A stretch of DNA of 12,081 bases from assembly GCA_964617765.1 (NCBI GenBank), contig CAZTZY010000088.1, forward strand, positions 1 through 12,081, read 5' to 3'. The translations under genes and the position numbers were made by a program. Origin of the DNA: CAZTZY01 sp964617765 (lineage in GTDB: Bacteria > Pseudomonadota > Gammaproteobacteria > Pseudomonadales > DT-91). Below, one piece after another: positions 7,126 through 12,081 of the stretch. The notes beneath the pieces are model-generated. The model ran no database searches and was not told the origin of the DNA. It saw only the letters and a list, made by a program, of their open reading frames with translations. How positions within the stretch are numbered: position 1 is the first letter of the stretch; the number at the start of each line of letters is the position of its first letter.

Positions 7126-7767
7126 ATGAGCAATCGAAACGAGGAAAGAGTGATTGCACTGGCTGGTGTATTTCAGGCTGCCGACATTGTTGCTGAACTG
7201 GCCAAAAGCGGCACTTGCGATATTGCCAGCTACAATACTTTGCTAAACAGCCTGTTTAACTTCAATCCAGATTCCACGCTTGATGTGTATGGCAATAACA
7301 TTCAGCCGTTACAGCAGGGATTAACTGTACTTAGCCAAATATCGAATAATCAACCCGGGCAAAATACCACTGAAACTGTACGTTATGCCCTGAGTTTATT
7401 GGCCCTGCAAAAACAACTGGGGAAAAATCCGGGTATGCTGGAAGTCATTAGCTCACGCTTGAATCATATTAACTACAACAGAACGCATTTTTCCGATAAC
7501 AGCAGTGATCTTGCCAGCAGCATTTCCGGGCTTTACCAGGACACTATCAGCACACTTAAATTTCGCATCCAGGTCACTGGCAATATGCTTCACCTGAAAG
7601 ATACACTGGTCAGCGATAAAATCCGGGTCATGCTGCTTGCCGGCATTCGCTCTGCCATGCTGTGGCGTCAATTAGGTGGCACCAAATGGCAAATTATATT
7701 TGGCCGAGGCAATATTGAAAAATACAGCAAGTCTTTGCTGGAAGATATTACCCAATCTCGACACTAA
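7126..7767 (+). CDS. hflD: HflD, high-frequency-of-lysogenization regulator homologue
   Basis: This 213-residue protein matches E. coli HflD in length and in its best conserved blocks: ALAGVFQAA near the start, the NPDSTLDVYGN segment, TVRYALSLLALQKQL, RIQVTGN, and VMLLAGIRSAMLWRQLGG near the end. HflD is a helical, peripherally membrane-associated protein known in E. coli for binding phage lambda CII and lowering lysogeny. Its host role is unclear, and here only the conserved position is informative. AGGA (7113-7116) is 9 nt before the ATG, and the gap after mnmA is 6 bp. The mnmA-hflD-purB order equals that of E. coli. No transmembrane segment is evident. Confidence 0.93.
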   Translation: MSNRNEERVIALAGVFQAADIVAELAKSGTCDIASYNTLLNSLFNFNPDSTLDVYGNNIQPLQQGLTVLSQISNNQPGQNTTETVRYALSLLALQKQLGKNPGMLEVISSRLNHINYNRTHFSDNSSDLASSISGLYQDTISTLKFRIQVTGNMLHLKDTLVSDKIRVMLLAGIRSAMLWRQLGGTKWQIIFGRGNIEKYSKSLLEDITQSRH

Positions 7768-7816
7768 CTACTTAACTCATCATCATGGCAAGAAAATTAA
7801 AGGAACAGAAACTATC

Positions 7817-9190
7817 ATGACACTTCATTCGCTTAACGCCATCTCCCCTATCGACGGCCGCTACGGCAGCAAAACCGTAAAACTGCGCGAGATTTTCAGT
7901 GAATACGGGCTGATCAAATTTCGTGTACTGGTCGAAGTGCGCTGGCTGCAACAACTGGCCAACCACCCACAAATTACTGAAGTCAAAAAGTTAAGTGCTG
8001 AAGCCAACCAGTTTCTCGAAAACCTGTTGGCTAGCTTCTGTGAAACCCAGGCCTTGCGCATCAAGGACATTGAAAGCACCACCAACCACGATGTTAAAGC
8101 CGTTGAATACTTTTTAAAGGAAAGTATTGCTGCCAATGCCGAACTAAATGCAGTCAGCGAATTTATCCACTTTGCCTGCACTTCCGAAGACATCAACAAC
8201 CTTTCCCACGCCCTGATGCTGAAAGCCGGCCGTGAAGCTGTAAAACCTGACATGCAAGCCATCATCACCCGCCTCGAAACTTTAAGCCTGGAACTGGCCG
8301 AGCAACCGATGCTGGCGCGTACCCACGGCCAAACAGCCAGCCCTACCACTGTAGGCAAAGAGTTAGCCAATGTTGTGGCTCGCCTGAAGCGTCAACTGCG
8401 CCAAATCGAAGCTGTTCCTTTATTAGGCAAAATGAACGGCGCAGTTGGCAATTACAATGCCCATCTCTCGGCGTATCCGGATATCAACTGGGAAGCCCAT
8501 GCCCAACAATTTATTGAAGGTCTCGGCGTTGAATGGAATGCCTATACCACACAAATCGAACCACACGATTATATTGCTGAACTGTATGATGCCTATTGCC
8601 GCTTCAACACTATCCTTATCGACCTTGACCGAGACTTATGGGCGTATATCTCTTTAGGTTACTTCAAGCAAAAAACCATTGCTGGCGAAGTGGGCTCATC
8701 GACAATGCCGCACAAGGTTAACCCGATTGATTTTGAAAATTCCGAAGGCAACCTCGGCATTGCCAATGCCATCATGCAGCATCTGTCGATGAAACTGCCA
8801 ATTTCCCGTTGGCAACGCGATCTCACCGATTCCACTGTGCTGCGTAACCTCGGTGTTGGATTGGCACACAGCCTGATCGCCTATCAAGCCACACTAAAAG
8901 GCCTGAACAAACTGGAACTGAACGCCGCAGCACTGGCCGAGGATCTCGACAATGCCTGGGAAGTATTGGCAGAACCCATTCAAACCGTGATGCGCCGTTA
9001 TGCCATTGAACAGCCTTACGAAAAACTGAAAGCGTTTACGCGCGGCAAGGCAATGAACAAAACCATGATGGCTGAATTTATCGAATCACTGGCGTTGCCT
9101 GCTGAAGCCAAGGCTGAATTACTGGCAATGACACCTGCCAGCTATACCGGCAACGCCGCAGCACAAGCGAAAAAAATCCAGCAGTTCTGA
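7817..9190 (+). CDS. purB: Adenylosuccinate lyase
   Basis: PurB catalyses two steps of purine synthesis: SAICAR to AICAR plus fumarate, and adenylosuccinate to AMP plus fumarate. The 457-residue product equals the E. coli length and is closely similar throughout. Visible catalytic features are TTNHDVKAVEYFLK with His91, ARTHGQTASPTT with His170 (general acid, His171 in E. coli), and the fumarase/aspartase-superfamily signature loop GSSTMPHKVNPIDFEN at 293-308, whose Ser294 matches catalytic Ser295. The open frame extends upstream into hflD, but MTLHSLNAISPIDGRYG is the family N-terminus, so the ATG at 7817 is the start. It is preceded by AGGA (7801-7804) at a rather long 12 nt. The 49-bp gap after hflD is consistent with one operon. 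Confidence 0.98.
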   Translation: MTLHSLNAISPIDGRYGSKTVKLREIFSEYGLIKFRVLVEVRWLQQLANHPQITEVKKLSAEANQFLENLLASFCETQALRIKDIESTTNHDVKAVEYFLKESIAANAELNAVSEFIHFACTSEDINNLSHALMLKAGREAVKPDMQAIITRLETLSLELAEQPMLARTHGQTASPTTVGKELANVVARLKRQLRQIEAVPLLGKMNGAVGNYNAHLSAYPDINWEAHAQQFIEGLGVEWNAYTTQIEPHDYIAELYDAYCRFNTILIDLDRDLWAYISLGYFKQKTIAGEVGSSTMPHKVNPIDFENSEGNLGIANAIMQHLSMKLPISRWQRDLTDSTVLRNLGVGLAHSLIAYQATLKGLNKLELNAAALAEDLDNAWEVLAEPIQTVMRRYAIEQPYEKLKAFTRGKAMNKTMMAEFIESLALPAEAKAELLAMTPASYTGNAAAQAKKIQQF

Positions 9191-9207
9191 TTCACGGCAT
9201 TTTTATC

Positions 9208-9240
9208 ACGGGAATTTTCCACCTGGAGTTTCCCGTTTTT
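9208..9240 (+). terminator. Intrinsic terminator after purB
   Basis: ACGGGAA (9208-9214) pairs with TTCCCGT (9230-9236), and an inner stem TCCA (9218-9221) / TGGA (9224-9227) extends it. Five T (9236-9240) follow. It lies 18 bp past the purB stop and only 28 bp before the roxA ATG. It therefore either ends the nudJ-purB transcript or attenuates readthrough into roxA. Confidence 0.75.
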
Positions 9241-9267
9241 CACCACCTCCCAAAGAGCATTTCAAGC

Positions 9268-10437
9268 ATGAGCCTGCAGTTAAACAACTTTCAACAAGAC
9301 GACTTCCTGAAAAACATCTGGCAAAAAAAACCTTTATTGCTGAAACAGGCTTTCCCCGATTTTGAAAACCCGTTAGATGGCAATGAGCTGGCAGGCTTAA
9401 GTCTTGAACCGAGCATAGAATCGCGCATCATCCAGCAAATCACTGCCAAAGATGGCTCTACTGACTGGCAAGTTCAGCACGGCCCATTCACTGAAGATAT
9501 CTACGAAAAACTGCCAGAAAAAAACTGGACCTTACTGGTACAAGCCGTTGACCACTACATTGATGAAGTCGAGGCACTGAAACAAGCCTTTCGCTTTATT
9601 CCCAACTGGCGTCTCGATGATGTGATGATCAGCTATGCCACGCAAGGCGGCAATGTTGGCCCGCACTTTGACCAATACGATGTATTCCTGATACAAGCCT
9701 CGGGCAAACGCCGCTGGAAAATTGGCCAGCATTGCGATAACTGCACTGCGCTGACAGCCAACCCTGATGTAAAAATCCTGCAAAACTTCCAGCAAGAAAG
9801 TGAATATATGTTAGAAGCCGGCGACATCATGTATGCACCACCCGGCTGTGCGCACTGGGGCATTGCCGATACGGATGATTGCATCACTATCAGCATCGGC
9901 TTCCGCGCACCCAGCCATGAAGAAATTATTGCACAATTGTGTGACGATGTGGCAAGCCAGTTAAGTGATGACTTGCGCTATAAAGATGTAGCCATCAACC
10001 CAAAACAACACCCCGCAGAAATCAGCCAGGCTGCTTTCGATAATGTCGTGAATATTGTCAAACAGCATTTAATGAATAACGAAGCCATTTTACACAGCTT
10101 CGGTAAGCTGATGACCGAACCCAAATATGTCGATGAACAGCAACCCTTTATCTCTAACAACGAAGTACTGTACAAACGCCTCGACACCCGCATCGCCTAT
10201 TTCAAAGACGGCAATACCCTCACCGTGTTCGCCAACGGTAATGGCCTGCAAACCAATGCCCGCCACGAAAAGTTTATCCAAAGTCTCAGCGACAGTTATT
10301 CCATCGACAGGAATACCCTGAATGATGAAGAACAGGAACTGCTGGAATTTTTCATGCAAGTCGGCATCTTTGAAGATATCGATGGCGGCTGTGATGAACA
10401 CTGTACACATGACCATGACCATGATCACCATCATTAA
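9268..10437 (+). CDS. roxA: Ribosomal protein L16 arginine hydroxylase RoxA (cupin/JmjC)
   Basis: This is a 2-oxoglutarate- and Fe(II)-dependent oxygenase of the ribosomal oxygenase (YcfD/MINA/NO66) family. In E. coli it hydroxylates Arg81 of ribosomal protein L16. The JmjC/cupin iron triad is visible as His133 and Asp135 in GPHFDQYDVF and His196 in PPGCAHWGIAD. The N-terminal block FLKNIWQKKPLLLKQAF and the GFRAPSHEEII segment are family-typical. At 389 aa it is slightly longer than E. coli RoxA (373). The extra C-terminus is a Cys/Asp/His cluster, DGGCDEHCTHDHDHDHHH, that could bind metal. DNA encoding this tail overlaps the start of the next gene by 17 bp. Its position one gene beyond purB matches E. 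coli without phoPQ. It is separated from purB by a terminator, and I see no clear promoter of its own. Confidence 0.92.
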   Translation: MSLQLNNFQQDDFLKNIWQKKPLLLKQAFPDFENPLDGNELAGLSLEPSIESRIIQQITAKDGSTDWQVQHGPFTEDIYEKLPEKNWTLLVQAVDHYIDEVEALKQAFRFIPNWRLDDVMISYATQGGNVGPHFDQYDVFLIQASGKRRWKIGQHCDNCTALTANPDVKILQNFQQESEYMLEAGDIMYAPPGCAHWGIADTDDCITISIGFRAPSHEEIIAQLCDDVASQLSDDLRYKDVAINPKQHPAEISQAAFDNVVNIVKQHLMNNEAILHSFGKLMTEPKYVDEQQPFISNNEVLYKRLDTRIAYFKDGNTLTVFANGNGLQTNARHEKFIQSLSDSYSIDRNTLNDEEQELLEFFMQVGIFEDIDGGCDEHCTHDHDHDHHH

Positions 10438-10846
10438 AACAAGTTGGCAGCAACACCGGAATGCCCTGAGACAACTCAGGGAAACCGTATTCATTGGCGA
10501 ACAACAGATCAGCGCCGCCGATGAATGGGATGACAAGGATGAAACCGCACATCACTTTCTCGTTTTTTCAGAAAACCAGCCCATTGCCTGCGCACGGTTG
10601 CTTATCAATAATACTATTGGAAAAATTGGCCGTGTCTGTGTTTTACCCGCGTTTCGTCGCCAGCACATTGCTACACAATTGCTACAATTTATTATTGAGG
10701 ATGCTAAAAATGGCACATTGGCCACACTGGATCTCGATGCACAATTTAACGTAACATCGCTGTATAGCGCCCTGGGTTTCCAGCCCATCGGCGAAACCTT
10801 TATGGATGCAGGCATACTGCATCAAGGCATGACACTGAATCTATAA
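10421..10846 (+). CDS. GNAT family N-acetyltransferase
   Basis: This 141-residue protein has the GNAT fold, which transfers acetyl from acetyl-CoA to an amine; the substrate is unknown. Residues DEWDDKDETAHHFLVF and PIACARLL form the central strands. VCVLPAFRRQHIATQLL contains the acetyl-CoA pyrophosphate-binding R-R-x-H-I-A version of motif A, and LYSALGFQPIGETFMDAGI is the usual C-terminal block. It resembles ElaA/YjcF-type GNATs. Candidate starts are ATG 10409, 10415 and 10421. The last gives the most natural N-terminus (MITIIKTSW) and overlaps the end of roxA in another frame by 17 bp. There is no convincing SD, suggesting translational coupling to roxA. An in-frame ATG at 10322 is rejected because it would only re-read roxA sequence. 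Confidence 0.85.
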   Translation: MITIIKTSWQQHRNALRQLRETVFIGEQQISAADEWDDKDETAHHFLVFSENQPIACARLLINNTIGKIGRVCVLPAFRRQHIATQLLQFIIEDAKNGTLATLDLDAQFNVTSLYSALGFQPIGETFMDAGILHQGMTLNL

Positions 10847-10871
10847 AACGGGAACATGATCAAGGTACACC

Positions 10872-11360
10872 ATGAAACACATCGATAATGTCACCACATT
10901 ACGCACCAATGAAGAATTTATCACCGCCGCCATCCAGCTCATCGAACAAGGTAGCCGTTACCTGCGCATTCGCTCTGCGATTCTTGATCCGGATTTATTT
11001 GATAACAAGGAAGTGAATAATGCCCTTTCTGCTTTTGCCCGCAAATCACGTTATTCAGAAGTACATATCCTTCTCGACTTCCCTGATCGCCTGATGCAAT
11101 TCGATCACAGCACCCTAACACTGATACGCAGGCTTAGCCAAAAAATAATCGTGAAAACATATTTTGATGAACCCGACATGGAACGCGAAACCTCCATCAT
11201 CTGCGATAATCGCGGTGTGCTCATCAAAAAACAGGCAGAAGCCGAAGAAGGCTATTTTTCCCTGACCGATGCCGTATACACCAAACACCTGCGCGAAACC
11301 TTTGAATATGACTGGGAACGCTCAGAAATTGCCCAGCAGTTACGCAGTTTTATCCTGTAG
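10872..11360 (+). CDS. Conserved protein of unknown function (DUF7931-like)
   Basis: This is a 162-residue soluble protein without signal peptide or membrane segment. I recall a similar domain (DUF7931) accompanying GNAT acetyltransferases in gammaproteobacteria, but I cannot confirm the family. Alternating strand/helix segments (RYLRIRSAILDPDLF, YSEVHILLDFPDRLM, KIIVKTYFDE, TSIICDNRGVLIKK) look like half of a phospholipase-D-type fold. No HKD catalytic motif is present, so enzymatic activity is doubtful. AAGG (10862-10865) precedes the ATG by 6 nt. The gap after the acetyltransferase is 25 bp, indicating co-transcription and suggesting a partner role, for example recognising its substrate. 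That last point is inference. Confidence 0.75.
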   Translation: MKHIDNVTTLRTNEEFITAAIQLIEQGSRYLRIRSAILDPDLFDNKEVNNALSAFARKSRYSEVHILLDFPDRLMQFDHSTLTLIRRLSQKIIVKTYFDEPDMERETSIICDNRGVLIKKQAEAEEGYFSLTDAVYTKHLRETFEYDWERSEIAQQLRSFIL

Positions 11361-11401
11361 AAATAGCCTGACAGGAAAGACACTGTCATAGCCTGTTCCA
11401 G

Positions 11402-11492
11402 CCTCCCCTATTGCATAGGGGAGGTGACACAAAGTGTCGGAGGGGTCACACTTTCCGGCTTTTACCCCTCTGTCGCTAACGCGACATCCCCT
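11402..11492. repeat. Composite nested-hairpin repeat (MITE/REP-like)
   Basis: Four dyads are packed in 91 bp. CCTCCCCTAT/ATAGGGGAGG (11402-11411, 11415-11424) is a perfect 10-bp stem with a 3-nt loop. GACAC/GTGTC (11426-11430, 11434-11438) has an AAA loop. GAGGGGT/ACCCCTC (11440-11446, 11464-11470) has a 17-nt spacer. TGTCGC/GCGACA (11471-11476, 11481-11486) has a TAAC loop. AGGGGA (11417-11422) can also pair with TCCCCT (11487-11492), so the two halves are imperfect inverted copies, each carrying a small inner hairpin. The look is of a small non-autonomous palindromic repeat present in many copies per genome. No T-tract follows, so it is not a standard terminator. Confidence 0.7.
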
Positions 11493-11663
11493 GTTTCGCC
11501 GTGAAGACTCAATCTCGCCAAGCTTTATGGGTATGTAAGTGCCATTCCTGTCTGACAGCATTACTGCACCTGAATATCCAATTAACCTGTTTGCCTGCCC
11601 TGCCACAGTGCAATTATCTGGCTGCATCAATAACAGCCTGACCTCACCTTAATTCCAGAAAAA

Positions 11664-11693
11664 AATTGTGGTTATTAAAATATCAACACAATT
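11664..11693. promoter_or_regulatory. Upstream dyad, candidate activator site
   Basis: AATTGTG (11664-11670) and CACAATT (11687-11693) form a 7-bp inverted repeat with arm centres 23 bp apart, in AT-rich DNA. It lies about 75-105 bp upstream of the start site predicted from the sigma-54 promoter, within the usual range for enhancer-binding-protein sites. A TATCAA half-match to the IHF consensus (11681-11686) lies between the arms. The activator is unknown. Confidence 0.4.
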
Positions 11694-11705
11694 CAATCAC
11701 TTAAT

Positions 11706-11789
11706 ACCCGCTAACAACATTAAAGAATGTACATACTTATCTGGCACGAACTATGCAAAATCAAAACTGTAGGTCATTAACCCGCTAAC
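11706..11789 (+). repeat. 10-bp direct repeat flanking the sigma-54 promoter
   Basis: ACCCGCTAAC occurs at 11706-11715 and 11780-11789, 74 bp apart, which is about seven helical turns. With gaps the similarity extends to TTAA before and CATTA after each copy. One copy lies upstream of the -24/-12 elements and the other downstream of the predicted start, just before the SD. Confidence 0.55.
11742..11756 (+). promoter_or_regulatory. Sigma-54 (-24/-12) promoter
   Basis: TGGCACGAACTATGC matches the sigma-54 consensus TGGCACG-N4-TTGC with one mismatch (A for the first T of TTGC). It keeps the invariant GG (11743-11744) and GC (11755-11756) exactly 10 bp apart, and a C precedes TGG as in the consensus. 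Transcription would start near 11768, about 38 nt before the ATG at 11806. It requires RpoN and an enhancer-binding activator. Confidence 0.75.
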
Positions 11790-11805
11790 CATTATCGAGG
11801 AAACT

Positions 11806-12081
11806 ATGCCAACAGAAGCTTTCTACCTGAACTCCATTGTTAAAACGCTGGGCGATGAACTGAATGTGGATGTATGCAGCTTGTACACCTATAAAGCAGA
11901 TAGCAACCAACTAACACTGACAGCCACCCACGGCTTGAGCCAATCGGTTTTGGGTGCCACCATGTCAATCGGGCAAGGCTTAACCGGTGTTGTGGCCAGA
12001 ACACGCCGCTCGCTGTCGGTAAAAAATCCCGATACCCATCCTGATTACTTTCACATCCAGGGTTCAGGTGAAGAAAAATAC
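11806..12081 (+). CDS. GAF-domain protein, probable PtsP-like enzyme I (partial)
   Basis: The frame is open from ATG 11806 to the window edge (92 codons, 3' end missing), with SD GAGG at 11797-11800. The visible part is one GAF domain: DELNVDVCSLYTY, LTLTATHGLS, IGQGLTGVVARTRRSLSV, then NPDTHPDYFHIQGSGEEKY. The GQGLTG-to-GEEKY run resembles the GAF domain that opens PtsP, the PEP-protein phosphotransferase of the nitrogen PTS, which starts the phosphorelay to NPr and EIIA-Ntr. If so, PEP-utilising and TIM-barrel domains should follow. NifA and GAF sensor kinases also start with GAF domains and cannot be excluded from 92 residues. A sigma-54 promoter 38 nt upstream of the ATG fits a link with nitrogen control. 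Confidence 0.7.
   Translation, partial: MPTEAFYLNSIVKTLGDELNVDVCSLYTYKADSNQLTLTATHGLSQSVLGATMSIGQGLTGVVARTRRSLSVKNPDTHPDYFHIQGSGEEKY

Larger units (their letters stand above)
11361..11805. other. 445-bp gene-free regulatory and repeat region
   Basis: No credible gene is seen; the one minus-strand frame (11340-11630) lacks family resemblance, SD or promoter. From left to right there are a loose dyad TGACAG/CTGTCA (11369-11388) with flanking ATAGCCTG copies (11363, 11388), and the composite hairpin repeat (11402-11492). Then come about 150 bp without recognisable structure, an AATTGTG/CACAATT dyad (11664-11693), a sigma-54 promoter (11742-11756), ACCCGCTAAC direct repeats (11706, 11780) and an SD (11797). 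Confidence 0.6.

Noticed and set aside
7676..7816. Upstream ATG extending PurB by 47 residues
   Set aside because: It overlaps the hflD coding end in another frame; the family N-terminus begins exactly at 7817.
7861..8370. Minus-strand 169-residue frame inside purB
   Set aside because: It is fully antisense to a highly conserved enzyme; Ser/Leu-rich with no family resemblance.
10090..10536. Minus-strand 148-residue frame opposite roxA/GNAT
   Set aside because: It lies opposite two well-supported genes, and its hydrophobic Met/Val runs mirror the CATGAC repeat.
11340..11630. Minus-strand 96-residue frame over the composite repeat
   Set aside because: It runs through the palindromic repeat and the end of the unknown gene, has no recognisable motif and no SD.
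11365..11642. AGCCTGAC copies (11365-11372, 11635-11642) as target-site duplication around the repeat region
   Set aside because: An 8-bp repeat over this distance is expected by chance about as often as not, and neither copy abuts the composite repeat.

Overview
The window is a stretch of gammaproteobacterial chromosome of moderate GC content. It holds twelve confident protein-coding genes, one probable small gene and a truncated GAF-domain gene running off the right edge. The evidence for Gammaproteobacteria is gene content and order. The series isocitrate dehydrogenase - rluE - nudJ - mnmA - hflD - purB - roxA is the Escherichia coli order around icd/purB, where phoPQ lies between purB and roxA. 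A cspD-like gene beside a monomeric isocitrate dehydrogenase recalls Vibrio and Pseudomonas. By that synteny clpS/clpA would be expected just left of the window. The sequence does not settle the family or genus. I see no phage, transposase, CRISPR, tRNA or rRNA.

Layout. Positions 1-825 hold a CspD-type cold-shock-domain gene, a small lysine-rich ORF of unknown function behind a good -10 box, and a bidirectional terminator. Positions 826-3048 (minus) encode the monomeric NADP-dependent isocitrate dehydrogenase. A 278-bp divergent spacer with a perfect 8-bp inverted repeat separates it from rluE (plus). rluE converges on and overlaps by 6 bp the end of a secreted S11 D,D-peptidase with two LysM domains (minus), and a terminator hairpin lies inside the rluE coding end. 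From 5484 a promoter leads into a tight plus-strand cluster of nudJ, mnmA, hflD and purB, closed by a terminator at 9208-9240. Then follow roxA, a GNAT acetyltransferase whose start is nested in the histidine-rich 3' end of roxA, and a short protein of unknown function.

The last gene-free stretch (11361-11805) is the richest in unexplained structure. It contains a composite nested-hairpin repeat resembling a small palindromic mobile element. It also contains a well-formed sigma-54 (-24/-12) promoter, with an upstream 7-bp inverted repeat and a 10-bp direct repeat on either side. This promoter drives a gene starting with a GAF domain like that of PtsP, the nitrogen phosphotransferase enzyme I.

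Functionally most of the window is housekeeping: TCA cycle (icd), purine synthesis (purB), tRNA and rRNA modification (mnmA, rluE), ribosomal protein hydroxylation (roxA) and wall remodelling (LysM peptidase). Translation-related modification (rluE, mnmA, roxA) is a theme of the cluster. I found no convincing new multi-gene system. The observations most worth following are regulatory: the sigma-54 promoter, the dual-coding roxA/GNAT junction, the composite hairpin repeat and the terminator inside rluE.
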